A stretch of DNA of 64,000 nt from Acidobacteriota bacterium (GTDB lineage: Bacteria; Acidobacteriota; Blastocatellia; RBC074). Under the pieces are notes generated by a model. The model had not been told where the DNA came from and ran no database searches. It saw only the letters and a program-made list of their open reading frames with translations. The DNA lies in NCBI GenBank assembly GCA_019639255.1, contig JAHBSF010000009.1:1-64000 (forward strand), written 5' to 3'. Shown in pieces: positions 1 through 10,888 of the stretch. The position numbers and the translations under genes were made by a program. Within the stretch, counting starts at the first letter, position 1. Every line of letters begins with the position of its first letter.

Positions 1-19
1 AACTTTGTTTACAGAGTAC
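1..19. repeat. right-end fragment of the 61.2-kb-type palindrome
   Basis: The first 19 bases match the right terminus of the large palindrome at 61196-61449 (AACTTTGTTTACAGAGTAC, 61423-61441). Similarity stops soon after. The window therefore begins at the end of a second copy whose body lies to the left. Confidence 0.75.
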
Positions 20-46
20 TAAATGAAAATTCTTCGGTTTCTGATT

Positions 47-90
47 CCTCCCAGCACTCAGCACTTTCTTCTCCCCGCACTCACAACCTG
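47..90. repeat. fragment of GCACTCA heptamer element
   Basis: The stretch contains CAGCACTCAGCAC followed by TTTCTTCTCCCC and GCACTCA, in the same order as the right arm of the palindrome at 22151-22362. A shared CTGATT(T)CCT precedes both. It is one arm only, lying in the leader of the moeZ-like gene. Confidence 0.6.
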
Positions 91-118
91 GTATTTATTT
101 GGGAGAGGAGAGGAAGTC

Positions 119-1582
<1,464 letters not shown>

Positions 1583-1671
1583 AGAAAGCGAAAGAGAAAA
1601 AGAACGGAACATACGCAAGAGAATGTTCTTTTCCGTATGTTCCGTTTATTCCGTCTGTTCCGTTGCTCTTT
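1583..1671. repeat. family A palindrome, convergent moeZ-like/gnd junction
   Basis: A degenerate inverted repeat. ACGGAACATACG on the left pairs with CGTATGTTCCGT on the right, and the right arm continues to CTCTTTCT. It fills the whole gap between two convergent stop codons: TGA of the fusion gene is followed by AGAAAG, and TAG of gnd by AAAGAG. The pyrimidine-rich edge on each side suits bidirectional termination. Confidence 0.8.
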
Positions 1672-2691
1672 CTACCCGCCGGCGGCGCGTTCGACGTGGC
1701 CGCCGAACTCAAACCTCATAGCCGACAGCACCTTGTTGGAGAAGTCTTCTTCACCGCGCGAAGAGAAGCGCTGATACAGGGCGGCGCTGAGAACCGGCGC
1801 GGGCACACCCTCGTCAATTGCCGCCGTAATCGTCCATCGTCCCTCGCCCGAATCGGCTACCTGACCCGTAAAATTCTCAAGACCGGGCTGCTTGAGCAGC
1901 GCTATCGCCGTCAAATCGAGCAGCCACGAAGCTACGACGCTCCCGCGGCGCCACAATTCCGTGATGTCGGGCAGGTTGAAATTGTACTGATAATGTTCAG
2001 GGTCGCGCAGCGGCGTGGTTTCGGCGTCGATTGTGCGCCCCTGCTGCCCGACATCGGCGTGTTCGAGAATGTTCAACCCTTCGGCGTAAGCGGCCATGAT
2101 GCCGTACTCGATGCCGTTGTGCACCATCTTGACGAAGTGACCCGCGCCGTTCGGGCCGCAATGCAGATAACCTTCTTCCGCCGTTCCGCCTACTTTATCC
2201 CGGCCCGGCGTTCGTTCGATTTCGCCGCGCCCGGGCGCAAGCGTCCTGAAGATCGGATCGAGATGCGCAACTACTTCATTTTCGCCGCCGATCATCAGAC
2301 AGTATCCGCGCTCCAGGCCCCACACGCCGCCGCTTGTGCCCACGTCGACGTAGTGAATTCCCTTCTCTTTCAGTTCGGTTGCACGGCGGATATCGTCGAT
2401 GTAATACGAGTTGCCGCCGTCGATGACGATATCGCCGGATTCGAGATGTGCGGCAAGGTCGTGCAGCGCGCGGTCTACGACGCCCGCAGGCACCATCAAC
2501 CACACAGCGCGAGGCGGTTTAAGTTTGCCGATGAAATCGGAAAGCGATTCGGCGCCCGTAGCGCCCTCGCTTGCAAGTTGTGCGACGCTTGCCGCACTCA
2601 TATCGAAGACAACGCATTCGTGTCCGTTGCGCATCAGCCGGCGAACCATGTTCGCTCCCATTCGGCCAAGACCGATCATTCCCAGTTGCAT
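1672..2691 (-). CDS. gnd: 6-phosphogluconate dehydrogenase (decarboxylating), short form
   Basis: A 339-residue enzyme converting 6-phosphogluconate to ribulose 5-phosphate in the cytosol. The N-terminus has the Rossmann motif [17 protein letters not shown] and the substrate motif [10 protein letters not shown] follow, then the catalytic region [16 protein letters not shown]. It belongs to the roughly 300-340-residue GndA/YqeC-like class rather than the 470-residue form. The second beta strand ends VFDMS, with Asp where NADP enzymes usually have Asn-Arg, so NAD preference is inferred. Start 2691 has GGAGA upstream. It is the last gene of the tkt, tal-pgi, gnd cluster, whose members are separated by family B palindromes. 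No zwf gene is in the window. Confidence 0.93.
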   Translation of the reverse strand: MQLGMIGLGRMGANMVRRLMRNGHECVVFDMSAASVAQLASEGATGAESLSDFIGKLKPPRAVWLMVPAGVVDRALHDLAAHLESGDIVIDGGNSYYIDDIRRATELKEKGIHYVDVGTSGGVWGLERGYCLMIGGENEVVAHLDPIFRTLAPGRGEIERTPGRDKVGGTAEEGYLHCGPNGAGHFVKMVHNGIEYGIMAAYAEGLNILEHADVGQQGRTIDAETTPLRDPEHYQYNFNLPDITELWRRGSVVASWLLDLTAIALLKQPGLENFTGQVADSGEGRWTITAAIDEGVPAPVLSAALYQRFSSRGEEDFSNKVLSAMRFEFGGHVERAAGG

Positions 2692-2730
2692 GTCGATTCT
2701 CCAGGGGATGGTTACTTTAATGTGCAAGAC

Positions 2731-2794
2731 AGAACGCGGAATACACGAAAAATCAGGCCATAACTTCCGTTTCTTTCCGCGTATTCCGCGTTCT
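2731..2794. repeat. family B palindrome between tal-pgi and gnd
   Basis: AGAACGCGGAATAC (2731-2744) and GTATTCCGCGTTCT (2781-2794) are a perfect 14-bp inverted pair around a 36-base loop that contains further CGGAA/TTCCG words. It lies between two co-directional genes of the pentose phosphate cluster. Confidence 0.85.
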
Positions 2795-2814
2795 CTCCTA
2801 TGTTTCACCGCGCA

Positions 2815-5691
2815 TCAGGCGAGCGCCTGTTTGACAGCCGCTTCGATCGCGGCAAGCCCCGCCGCGACATCAGCGCCCAGATGCACGCGCAGGGCCCTGC
2901 GGTTTCGCTCTGCAAGCACGTTGAAATCTCCGCGCGCCTGCGCCGCCTTCACCACGCCGAAGGTGTATTTCTGCCCCGGCACCCTTACGTCCACGGCATC
3001 GTCGCACGTGATCTGCAGGAACACGCCCGAATTCGGCCCGCCCTTGTAGGCCTGCCCCGTAGAATGCAGGAAACGCGGACCGAAACCGAGACAGGTCGCT
3101 ACCTGCTTGCCGTCGCGCACCGCATGTCGAATGGCCTGAAGCTGCGATTCGTGCGCCTCGTTCATCTCGATATAACCGAGCACGGCGAAATAATCTCCCG
3201 CCTTGACGCGATCGAGATGCGCTTTCAGATAACCGGCGAGGGTTGAATCGTCCCCGGCGGCTTCTTTCAATGCAGCGGCGTTCTTATCGTCGGTGAACAG
3301 CTTGACGCCGTCGCTTTCCAGTATCGGAGTCTCTGCGGGAAGCGATCCCTTCTGTTCGTACTCCGAAGTCAGTTTGCGCGTGGCGATCTTGCTTGCTTCG
3401 ACATCGGGCTGGTTGAAAGCGTTTATGCCGATGATCGAACCGGCTACGGCCGTTGCAATTTCCCATCGGAAGAACTCTTCGCCGATATCGTAAATGCCGT
3501 CTACAGCAATCGTCACAACGGGATGACCCGCCGCTTCGAGCGCAGAAACGGCCGCATCCTGCGCCGGGTCGGGCGCGGATTGGAGCCGCAGGTATGCAAA
3601 TACGCGGTCGTTGCCGTATACCTCGGGCGATCCCAACGCTTCGCGATCGACGGGAATGAGTCCCTTTCCGACCTTGCCCGTGGATTCGGCGAGGAGTTGT
3701 TCGAGCCACGCGCCGAGATCGTAAATGCCCGGCGAGGTGATGATCGTAACCTTGTCGCGCCCGTGGTTGGCTGCAACGCCCAGTATCGTTCCGAGCACGA
3801 CTCCGGGGTTTTCCTCCACGGGCACGGTTGCTGCGCAGGCCTGCACCATTTCTTCCGTGCGGTCGAGGAATTTCTCTACATCGACGCCCATCACGGCCGC
3901 AGGCACCATGCCGAAATTCGACAGCGCCGAATAACGCCCGCCGATGCTCGAAAGCCCGAAGAAGATATGGCGGAACATATCGCCCTCGGCTACCTGCTGC
4001 ATCTTCGAGCCCGGATCAGTGATGGCGATGAAACGGTTTCCGGCTTCCGCTTCACCCACGACCTCTTTCACTCGCTCGAAGAAATACTGCTTGAAAATGT
4101 TCGGTTCAAGCGTCCCGCCCGACTTGCTGGATACGATGAAAATCGTCTTCGAAAGATCGACCTTGTTTTCAAAAGTCTTGACCTGGGCCGGATCGGTCGA
4201 ATCGAGCACGTGCATTTCGGGATAGCCTTCGCGTTTGCCGAAAGTCACGGCGAGCACTTCGGGGCACAGGCTCGATCCTCCCATGCCGAGAAGCAGCGCA
4301 GATTCAAAACCGGCGTTTTTCACCTCTTCGCCCACATCCTTGAGATGCTGAATATGGGCAATCTGATCGTCGGTTATACCGAGCCAGCCGAGCCATTCGC
4401 CCTCGTCGGAATTGGTCCAGAGCGAAGCGTCGTGCGACCAGAGGCGGCGCACCTTGTTGTTGGCGCGCCAGTCTTCGAGCGACTCTTCTACGCCCTTTGC
4501 GATGGCATCGGGGAGTTTCGCCGACTGCCGGTTGATCATACCGGCGCCCGCCGACTGCCCCTTGCGGTCCATCACCGTCAGCAGTTTTTCAAACGCCTCG
4601 TTGAAAATCTTCACGCCGTCATCCAGAAGCTTGTCGGTGACCTCGTTCATCGATATGCCGACGCGTTCGAGAGTCTCCATCGTATCGTGCGCGCTCTCGA
4701 TGTCTTCTTCAATGCTCAAACGCAGCTTGCCGTGATCGCGAAAGGCGTCGAAGGTTGCGGGCGGTATTGTGTTTACCGTATCGGCTCCGATCAGTTCTTC
4801 GACGTATATCACGTCGCGGTAGTTGGGATTTTTTGTAGAAGTCGACGCCCAGAGCACGCGCTGCACCTGCGCGCCCTGCTCCGCCAAACGCTCCCAGCGC
4901 GGGCCGCTGAAGAGTTCCTTGTACCGCAAGTAGGTCAGCTTGGCATTGGCAATCGCCACCTTGCCCATCAGGCTGCGCAGCAGCCCCTGTTCCTTCAACG
5001 ATCCGGAATTTTTGATGCGGCTTGTGATGATGCCGTCGATCGCAGAATCGATGCGGCTGATGAAGAAGCTCGCAACGCTCGCTACGCGTCGCAGATCTCC
5101 TCCGGCAGCGGCGAATTTCTCGAGCCCGTTCAAGTAGGCGTTGGCTACGGCCTCGTACGCCGCCTGCGAAAACAGTAGCGTGACGTTGATGTTTATGCCC
5201 TCGCTTATCAACTGCTCGATTGCGGGAACGCCTTCGGGCGTGGCCGGAACCTTCACCATAAGGTTCGGGCGGTTGACTTCGGCCCATAGCCTGCGCGCGG
5301 CGGCGAGCGTGCCCTCGGTATCGCGTGCGAGGTAAGGAGATACTTCGAGGCTTATATAGCCGTCCTTGTAATTGGTGGCCTGGTAAAGAGGGTTGAGGAT
5401 ATCGGCTGTATCCTTGATGTCGCGGATTGCAAGCCGTTCATAAAGCGGCTCGGCTTCGAGGTTTTCGGCATCGAGAGCCTTGAGAAAGTCGGTGTAATCG
5501 CTGCTGCCCGCGATGGCTTTTTCAAAGATCGCAGGATTCGACGTAACGCCTCGCAGACCGTCTTCATCGAGCAAACGCTGCAGTTCGCCGCTCGTAATCA
5601 GGCTGCGGCGAATGAAGTCGAGCCAGACCGACTGCTTGTACTCCTGCAAGGCCACAAGGGGATTATGGGGTTTCTCTTTAGCTGAACTCAT
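2815..5691 (-). CDS. bifunctional transaldolase / glucose-6-phosphate isomerase
   Basis: A 958-residue fusion. About residues 1-370 are a transaldolase (WLDFIRRSLI, DGLRGVTSNPAIFEKAI, Schiff-base lysine region NLMVKVPATPEG, VLWASTSTKNPNYRD). About 400-958 are a phosphoglucose isomerase (LLGMGGSSLCPEV, FIVSSKSGGTLEPN, SSIGGRYSALSNFGM, a C-terminal QAYKGGPNSGVFLQI region). It joins the non-oxidative pentose phosphate branch to glycolysis by interconverting glucose 6-phosphate and fructose 6-phosphate next to the transaldolase reaction. Such fusions are known in several bacterial phyla. Start 5691 is preceded by AGGAGA. The upstream neighbour is tkt and the downstream one gnd. Confidence 0.95.
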   Translation of the reverse strand: MSSAKEKPHNPLVALQEYKQSVWLDFIRRSLITSGELQRLLDEDGLRGVTSNPAIFEKAIAGSSDYTDFLKALDAENLEAEPLYERLAIRDIKDTADILNPLYQATNYKDGYISLEVSPYLARDTEGTLAAARRLWAEVNRPNLMVKVPATPEGVPAIEQLISEGININVTLLFSQAAYEAVANAYLNGLEKFAAAGGDLRRVASVASFFISRIDSAIDGIITSRIKNSGSLKEQGLLRSLMGKVAIANAKLTYLRYKELFSGPRWERLAEQGAQVQRVLWASTSTKNPNYRDVIYVEELIGADTVNTIPPATFDAFRDHGKLRLSIEEDIESAHDTMETLERVGISMNEVTDKLLDDGVKIFNEAFEKLLTVMDRKGQSAGAGMINRQSAKLPDAIAKGVEESLEDWRANNKVRRLWSHDASLWTNSDEGEWLGWLGITDDQIAHIQHLKDVGEEVKNAGFESALLLGMGGSSLCPEVLAVTFGKREGYPEMHVLDSTDPAQVKTFENKVDLSKTIFIVSSKSGGTLEPNIFKQYFFERVKEVVGEAEAGNRFIAITDPGSKMQQVAEGDMFRHIFFGLSSIGGRYSALSNFGMVPAAVMGVDVEKFLDRTEEMVQACAATVPVEENPGVVLGTILGVAANHGRDKVTIITSPGIYDLGAWLEQLLAESTGKVGKGLIPVDREALGSPEVYGNDRVFAYLRLQSAPDPAQDAAVSALEAAGHPVVTIAVDGIYDIGEEFFRWEIATAVAGSIIGINAFNQPDVEASKIATRKLTSEYEQKGSLPAETPILESDGVKLFTDDKNAAALKEAAGDDSTLAGYLKAHLDRVKAGDYFAVLGYIEMNEAHESQLQAIRHAVRDGKQVATCLGFGPRFLHSTGQAYKGGPNSGVFLQITCDDAVDVRVPGQKYTFGVVKAAQARGDFNVLAERNRRALRVHLGADVAAGLAAIEAAVKQALA

Positions 5692-5721
5692 CGCTGTTTC
5701 TCCTGAATCGAAACTTGTAGG

Positions 5722-5797
5722 GGGAAGAACGCGGAATTCGCGGAATCGATGATCGTACTCGCTGATTGCCGTCCGCTTCCGTGTATTCCGCGTTCCC
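5722..5797. repeat. family B palindrome between tkt and tal-pgi
   Basis: GAACGCGGAAT (5727-5737) pairs with ATTCCGCGTTC (5784-5794). The arm continues GAATTCGCGGAAT, giving CGCGGAA words about 9 bp apart. It occupies nearly all of the gap between tkt and tal-pgi. Confidence 0.85.
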
Positions 5798-5800
5798 GTT

Positions 5801-7855
5801 TTACTTCGCCAGTTGCCGCTTCGCAGCAGCAACTACGTTGTCAACCGTGAATCCGAATTTCTTCTGAAGCTCTTTGAGCGGAGCCGAAGCGCCGAAGGTT
5901 TTCATACCGATTCGCTCGCCGTCCAGACCTACGAATCGCTGCCAGCCGAACGTAGACGACTGTTCGACCGAAACGCGCGCGGTCACCGCGGGCGGCAGCA
6001 CGCTGTCTTTGTATTCCTGGCTCTGATGTTCAAAAAGATCCCACGACGGCATGCTTACGACGCGCGCCTTGACGCCTTCTTCCTTCAGCTTTTCGTATGC
6101 GTCTACGCAAAGCGACACCTCGCTCCCGCTCGCAATCAGAATTACATCGGGGCGTCCGTCCTCGGCGTCGGCAAGCACGTAAGCGCCTTTTGCAACACCG
6201 GAGGCAGCGCCGTATTTTGTGCGGTCGAGCGTGGGCAACGCCTGCCGCGACAGCACTACTACCACCGGTTCGTGATGCATTTTCATGATCACGCGCCACG
6301 CCTCGACTACTTCGTTTCCATCGCCGGGCCGCAGAGTGACGAGTCCCGGGATTGCTCGCAATGAAGCGAGATGCTCTATGGGCTGATGCGTGGGACCGTC
6401 TTCTCCTACGCCTATCGAATCGTGCGTGAAGATGTAAATAACCGGGATCTCCATAATCGCGCTCAACCTGATTGCCGGGCGAACGTAATCGCTGAAGATC
6501 ATGAAACCCGAACCGTAGGGTCTGATTTTCGTAAGCGACATGCCGTTGAGCGCCGCGCCCATGGCGTGCTCGCGGATGCCGAAGTGAAAGTTGCGTCCTC
6601 CGTAACTCGACGCCGTAAAATCACCTGCGCCGTCGAAAGTCAGCCGGGTTTTCGTAGACGGCGCAAGATCGGCCGAACCGCCCAGGAGCCACGGAACGTT
6701 TTGCGCCAGTATGTTGAGCACCTTGCCCGAAGCATCGCGGCCGGCGACTCCCTTGGGATCGGTCGGGTAGACGGGAAGGTTTGCGTCCCAGCCTTCGGGC
6801 AGTTCGCGGCGCTGTATGCGCGTGAGCTGGTCGGCGAGGTCGGGATATTCCTGTTTGTAGGCCTCGAACTTCGCCATCCATGCCGCGCGCAGTTCCCCGC
6901 CGCGAGCGCCGATGCCGGCCTTGAAATTGTCGTATACGCCGTCCGGGACGTGGAATTTGGCGTCTTCGGGCCAGCCGTAGTTGCGTTTCGTCAGACGGAT
7001 TTCTTCTTCGCCGAGCGGCTCGCCGTGAGCGGCGTGCGTGTCCTGTTTGTTCGGAGAACCCCAGGCAATGTGGCTGTCGACGATTATGAGCGTCGGCCGG
7101 TCGGTTGTATTTTTGAAGGTGTTGAACGCGCGGGCAAGCATTTCCTGATCGTTGGCGTCGCCTACACGGGTTACGTTCCAGCCGTAGCCTATGAAGCGCG
7201 TAGCCACGTCTTCGCTGAAAGCCCAGTCGGTGTGTCCCTCGATCGTGATCTTGTTGTTGTCGTAAATCCAGCACAGGTTCGAGAGCTTCAGGTGACCTGC
7301 AAGCGAAGCGGCTTCGCCCGATATGCCCTCCATCATGCAGCCGTCTCCGGCAAGGGCGTAAACATTGAAATCGAACATTTCAAAACCGGGCCGGTTGTAA
7401 TGCGCTCCGAGCCATTTGGAGGCAATGGCCATCCCGACGCTCGTAGCTACCCCCTGCCCGAGAGGGCCGGTGGTGGTCTCTACGCCCGAGGTCCAGCGGT
7501 ATTCCGGGTGTCCGGGGCACCGGCTGTCGAGTTGGCGGAACCGTTTTATGTCGTCGAGTTTGACCGAGAGTTCGCCGAGCTGTTCGTATTCGGGGTTGAC
7601 GGCCTTGACGCCCGTAAGGTGGAGGATCGAATAGAGCAGCATCGAGGCGTGACCCGCGGAAAGAACGAATCGGTCGCGATTCGGCCATATGGGGTCTTCC
7701 GGGTCGAAGCGAAGGAAGTTTTGCCAAAGGCAGTAGACTACCGGCGCGAGAGCCATCGGCGTGCCCGGATGCCCGGAGTTGGCCTGTTGTACGGCGTCCA
7801 TTGAGAGGGTGCGAATGGTGTTTATGCTCAGTTGATCGAGCGGCGAGTCGTTCAT
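5801..7855 (-). CDS. tkt: transketolase
   Basis: A 684-residue thiamine-diphosphate enzyme of the pentose phosphate pathway, close to the usual 660-690. The N-terminal half has [19 protein letters not shown], the TPP motif [19 protein letters not shown] ending IYDNN, and conserved His residues ([15 protein letters not shown]). The pyrimidine domain has [16 protein letters not shown] and [16 protein letters not shown]. Start 7855 follows GGAGG at good spacing. It heads the minus-strand tkt, tal-pgi, gnd cluster and is divergent from argG across a 329-bp gap. Confidence 0.97.
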   Translation of the reverse strand: MNDSPLDQLSINTIRTLSMDAVQQANSGHPGTPMALAPVVYCLWQNFLRFDPEDPIWPNRDRFVLSAGHASMLLYSILHLTGVKAVNPEYEQLGELSVKLDDIKRFRQLDSRCPGHPEYRWTSGVETTTGPLGQGVATSVGMAIASKWLGAHYNRPGFEMFDFNVYALAGDGCMMEGISGEAASLAGHLKLSNLCWIYDNNKITIEGHTDWAFSEDVATRFIGYGWNVTRVGDANDQEMLARAFNTFKNTTDRPTLIIVDSHIAWGSPNKQDTHAAHGEPLGEEEIRLTKRNYGWPEDAKFHVPDGVYDNFKAGIGARGGELRAAWMAKFEAYKQEYPDLADQLTRIQRRELPEGWDANLPVYPTDPKGVAGRDASGKVLNILAQNVPWLLGGSADLAPSTKTRLTFDGAGDFTASSYGGRNFHFGIREHAMGAALNGMSLTKIRPYGSGFMIFSDYVRPAIRLSAIMEIPVIYIFTHDSIGVGEDGPTHQPIEHLASLRAIPGLVTLRPGDGNEVVEAWRVIMKMHHEPVVVVLSRQALPTLDRTKYGAASGVAKGAYVLADAEDGRPDVILIASGSEVSLCVDAYEKLKEEGVKARVVSMPSWDLFEHQSQEYKDSVLPPAVTARVSVEQSSTFGWQRFVGLDGERIGMKTFGASAPLKELQKKFGFTVDNVVAAAKRQLAK

Positions 7856-7925
7856 TCAAACCTCCGACAGATGGGGGGCTCCGGCAGCGCAGGGCTGCGG
7901 GAAGCTGCGAGAAGGGGTGTTGCGA

Positions 7926-7960
7926 CCGCGGTGCGACCGGAAGCGGTTTCCGGACCGCGG
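7926..7960. repeat. GC-rich inverted repeat in the tkt leader
   Basis: CCGCGGT (7926-7932) and CCGGAA (7937-7942) pair with TTCCGG (7948-7953) and ACCGCGG (7954-7960), forming a strong interrupted hairpin. It lies 71 bases upstream of tkt and would be within its leader if the 8059-8086 promoter is used. There is no T-tract, so it is not a simple intrinsic terminator. The rest of 7856-8058 shows no recognised riboswitch. Confidence 0.5.
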
Positions 7961-8058
7961 CAAAGACAAGTACGGCTATCAGGCTGCTAACGGATGCGGG
8001 CCCTCGCTCCCCGCACGGTTCGCAGATTATTTCACGCCTCAAAGATATAAACCAGAGC

Positions 8059-8086
8059 CAATTACCCCGCGAGGCGATAAAGTCAA
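8059..8086 (-). promoter_or_regulatory. possible sigma-70-like promoter for tkt
   Basis: Read on the minus strand, TTGACT (8086-8081) is followed after 16 bases by TAATTG (8064-8059). It would give a leader of roughly 200 bases containing the 7926-7960 hairpin. The -10 match is weak. Confidence 0.35.
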
Positions 8087-8109
8087 ATTTTTGTGACCTT
8101 GCGGTCCGT

Positions 8110-8139
8110 TTTCATAATCCCGTTTGGGATGTGTATAAT
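8110..8139 (+). promoter_or_regulatory. argG promoter with a small inverted repeat
   Basis: A consensus TATAAT (8134-8139) preceded by TGTG looks like a -10 element. A poor TTTCAT -35 lies 18 bases upstream at 8110-8115. Between them is the inverted repeat ATCCC-GTTT-GGGAT (8117-8130), a plausible operator position. It does not resemble a known ARG box. Confidence 0.5.
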
Positions 8140-8184
8140 TCCCGCTTGACCTGAATGACTCATACGGAGGCTGATCTTTTCAAT

Positions 8185-9387
8185 ATGTCCAAACAAGCCA
8201 AACGGGTCGCCCTCGCCTATTCGGGCGGACTCGACACCTCGATCATTATCCCCTGGCTCAAAGAGAACTATGACTGCGAAGTCGTCGCCATCGCCGCCGA
8301 TGTAGGACAGGGCGAAGAACTCGACGGATTGCGCGAAAAGGCCGTCGCAACCGGTGCAGCGGAAATTTATATTGAAGACCTGCGCCACGAATTCGTAACC
8401 GAATACATCTACCCGACGCTGCGCGCCGGCGCCGTTTACGAGCACAAGTACCTGCTCGGAACCTCGTTTGCCCGCCCCGTAATCGCAAAGAAGCAGGTCG
8501 AGATCGCAAAACAGACCGGCTGCGATGCGCTGTGTCACGGATGCACGGGCAAGGGCAACGATCAGGTGCGGTTTGAATTGACGTTCAAGGCTCTCGCCCC
8601 CGAAATGGAGGTCATCGCGCCGTGGCGCGAATGGTCGATCGTTTCGCGCGAGGACGCCATCGACTATGCAAACGAGCGCCAGATCCCCATTACGGCAAGC
8701 CGCGAAAAAATCTACAGCCGCGACCGCAACATCTGGCACATCTCACACGAGGGCGGCATTCTCGAAGACCCGGCGTCCGAACCCGAAGAAGCGATGTATA
8801 TGCTGACGGCTTCTCCCGAAGCCGCTCCCGATACGCCGGAATACGTGGAGATCGCCTTTGAAAGCGGCACGCCCGTGGCCGTAAACGGCGAGCATCTCGA
8901 CCCGGTTCCGCTGCTTGAACGGCTCAATGAAATAGGCAGCCGCAACGCCATCGGCCGCATTGATCTCGTAGAAAACCGCCTTGTGGGAATCAAGTCGCGG
9001 GGCTGTTATGAAACGCCGGGCGGTACGCTGCTGCTTGCGGCGCTCAGGGAACTCGAAGCCCTGTGCCTCGACCGCGAAACGGCGCACTACAAGGAGCAGA
9101 TTGCACTCAAATACGCCGAGATGGTTTATTTCGGCCAGTGGTTTACGCCGCTGCGCGAGGCGCTCGATGCATTCGTCAACTCGGTCATAGCCCCGGTGAG
9201 CGGCTCGGTCAGACTGAAACTCTACAAGGGCAACGTCATTATCGCCGGACGCACGTCGCCGCAGACGCTCTACAGGCCGGATCTCGCATCGTTCACCATG
9301 GGTGCAAGCTACGATCAGCGCGATGCCGCCGGATTTATCAACATCTTCGGCCTGCCGCTCAAGGTGCAGGCGCTGACGCGAGGGTGA
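8185..9387 (+). CDS. argG: argininosuccinate synthase
   Basis: About 400 residues, the normal family length. It joins citrulline and aspartate with ATP hydrolysis to AMP in arginine synthesis. Near the N-terminus is the PP-loop [11 protein letters not shown]. Further signatures are [22 protein letters not shown], the [10 protein letters not shown] region, YETPGG and the C-terminal [22 protein letters not shown] region. The start is taken at 8185, with GGAGG 14 bases upstream; an in-frame ATG at 8155 would add ten residues but has no ribosome-binding site. argH lies 10 kb away on the other strand. Confidence 0.96.
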   Translation: MSKQAKRVALAYSGGLDTSIIIPWLKENYDCEVVAIAADVGQGEELDGLREKAVATGAAEIYIEDLRHEFVTEYIYPTLRAGAVYEHKYLLGTSFARPVIAKKQVEIAKQTGCDALCHGCTGKGNDQVRFELTFKALAPEMEVIAPWREWSIVSREDAIDYANERQIPITASREKIYSRDRNIWHISHEGGILEDPASEPEEAMYMLTASPEAAPDTPEYVEIAFESGTPVAVNGEHLDPVPLLERLNEIGSRNAIGRIDLVENRLVGIKSRGCYETPGGTLLLAALRELEALCLDRETAHYKEQIALKYAEMVYFGQWFTPLREALDAFVNSVIAPVSGSVRLKLYKGNVIIAGRTSPQTLYRPDLASFTMGASYDQRDAAGFINIFGLPLKVQALTRG

Positions 9388-9405
9388 AGAGCAACCAATG
9401 CATTA

Positions 9406-9447
9406 GCGGAAATCGCGGAAATGCATTATATGTTCCGCGAATTCCGC
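9406..9447. repeat. family B palindrome between argG and the cupin gene
   Basis: GCGGAAATCGCGGAA (9406-9420) and TTCCGCGAATTCCGC (9433-9447) form a 15-bp inverted repeat with one mismatch and a 12-base loop. It sits just upstream of the cupin start, in the position where a ribosome-binding site would be expected. Confidence 0.8.
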
Positions 9448-9460
9448 AGTTGCTTTGCCG

Positions 9461-9820
9461 ATGCAGATAAACAATCGTGAGAAATCAAGGGTACTGAATA
9501 CGCCGCACGGTTCGGAGATCCGGCCGCTCGTGGATCGCACCAATTCCGCCGTATCGCAATGCAGTCTCGCAGAAGAACTGTTGCCGCCCGGATGCAGCGT
9601 ATCACTGCATCACCACCGGGTAATCGAGGAGATTTATTACATTCTCGAAGGCGAAGGAGTGATGCGTATAGACAATGAGCAGTCGCAGGTCGCTGCGGGC
9701 GATGCAATATACATACCGCGCGACTCGCGGCACACGCTCACCAATACCGGGGCAGACGTGATGAGGCTGCTGCTTGTATGCGGGCCGGCGTATTTTCAGG
9801 AAGATCATCGGAGCGAGTAA
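9461..9820 (+). CDS. small cupin-domain protein
   Basis: A 119-residue single-domain cupin. Motif 1 is visible as GCSVSLHHHRVIEEIYYILEGEG, with metal-type His and Glu ligands, and motif 2 as GDAIYIPRDSRHTLTNTG. Such proteins bind a metal and are often dioxygenases, isomerases or ligand sensors; the substrate cannot be told from sequence. The ATG at 9461 is used, and a TTG at 9455 is also possible. No clear ribosome-binding site is present. Four bases separate it from the YpdA-like gene, so co-transcription is likely. Confidence 0.85.
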   Translation: MQINNREKSRVLNTPHGSEIRPLVDRTNSAVSQCSLAEELLPPGCSVSLHHHRVIEEIYYILEGEGVMRIDNEQSQVAAGDAIYIPRDSRHTLTNTGADVMRLLLVCGPAYFQEDHRSE

Positions 9821-9823
9821 CGA

Positions 9824-10873
9824 ATGACGCGCGACAACGAAATGTCTGAGACCGAACTTCTGGATGTCGTAATTATTGGGGCCGGACCTACGGGGCTGGC
9901 CTGCGCCATAGAACTCGAACGGCTCGATTACAGTTATGCCGTCATAGAAAAGGGCTGCGTGGTCAATTCCCTGTTTCATTTTCCCACGCAGATGATTTAT
10001 TTCACCACGCCCGAACTGCTCGAAATCGGGGATCTGCCGCTTGTGTGCGAGCGCGAAAAACCCAGCCGCCTCGAAGCGCTGAAGTATTATCGCCGCGTAG
10101 TCGAAACCTACCGCCTGTGCGTCCATCAATATGAAAAGGCCCTGACGGTTTCCGGGGCCGACGGAGATTTCACAATACAAACCGAACTTGCGTCAAACGG
10201 CGAGAAAAGGCGCTACAGGGCGCGCAAGATAATCATCGCAACCGGATATTACGATCACCCGAATTATCTGGGCATACCGGGTGAAGACTTGCCTAAGGTA
10301 GCGCATTATTACAGCGAGGCGCATCCCTTTTACGACCGTGACGTAGCGATCATCGGCGCGGGCAATTCCGCCGCCGACGCCGCGCTTGAACTGTTTCGCT
10401 CAGGAGCGAGAGTTACGCTTATCCACCGGAAGCCGGATCTGAGCCGCAGTTTGAAATACTGGGTGGCGCCGGATATCACAAACCGCATAAACAACGGCGA
10501 AATCAAGGCGCTGTTCAATACCGTAGTCACCGAAATCAGGGCAACCAGCATTTGCGTGCGCACCGTTTCAACGGACGAAGAGCAGGAATTGCCGAATGAT
10601 TTTGTGTTCGCTTTGACGGGGTATCACGCCGATTACGATTTTCTGCGCAGCCTGGGCGTCAGGCTCGACCCGGCGACGCTAAAACCCGAGCTTGATCCGG
10701 AAACTCTGGAATGCAACGTCAAGGGAATGTATATGGCCGGCGTCGTCATAGCGGGGGTTGAAAACAACAAGGTATTCATCGAAAACGGCCGTTTTCACGG
10801 CAAACAGATTATCGCCGCACTTCGCGAGGCGCTGCCGCCGCGAGCCCAATTATCCGAAGTCGGAGCAAATTGA
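9824..10873 (+). CDS. YpdA-family FAD/NAD(P) oxidoreductase, putative bacillithiol disulfide reductase
   Basis: A 349-residue two-dinucleotide-binding-domain flavoprotein. The FAD site is VVIIGAGPTGLACAIE near the N-terminus. The YpdA-specific text GCVVNSLFHFPTQMIYFTTPELLEIGD follows, then the second nucleotide site VAIIGAGNSAADAALEL and a C-terminal GMYMAGVVIAG segment. It lacks the CxxC redox pair of thioredoxin reductase, as YpdA does. Family members reduce bacillithiol disulfide with NADPH, but whether this organism makes bacillithiol is not shown here. Start 9824 has GGAG upstream. It directly follows the cupin gene. Confidence 0.85.
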   Translation: MTRDNEMSETELLDVVIIGAGPTGLACAIELERLDYSYAVIEKGCVVNSLFHFPTQMIYFTTPELLEIGDLPLVCEREKPSRLEALKYYRRVVETYRLCVHQYEKALTVSGADGDFTIQTELASNGEKRRYRARKIIIATGYYDHPNYLGIPGEDLPKVAHYYSEAHPFYDRDVAIIGAGNSAADAALELFRSGARVTLIHRKPDLSRSLKYWVAPDITNRINNGEIKALFNTVVTEIRATSICVRTVSTDEEQELPNDFVFALTGYHADYDFLRSLGVRLDPATLKPELDPETLECNVKGMYMAGVVIAGVENNKVFIENGRFHGKQIIAALREALPPRAQLSEVGAN

Positions 10874-10888
10874 AGTCAGGACATATTC

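Noticed and set aside
23-118. 32-residue N-terminal extension of the CysO-MoeZ fusion
   Set aside because: It is translated from dispersed repeat DNA, whereas the ATG at 119 has a strong ribosome-binding site and begins the carrier domain exactly.
8155-8184. Ten-residue N-terminal extension of argG
   Set aside because: There is no ribosome-binding site, and the extension is absent from the conserved start of the family.
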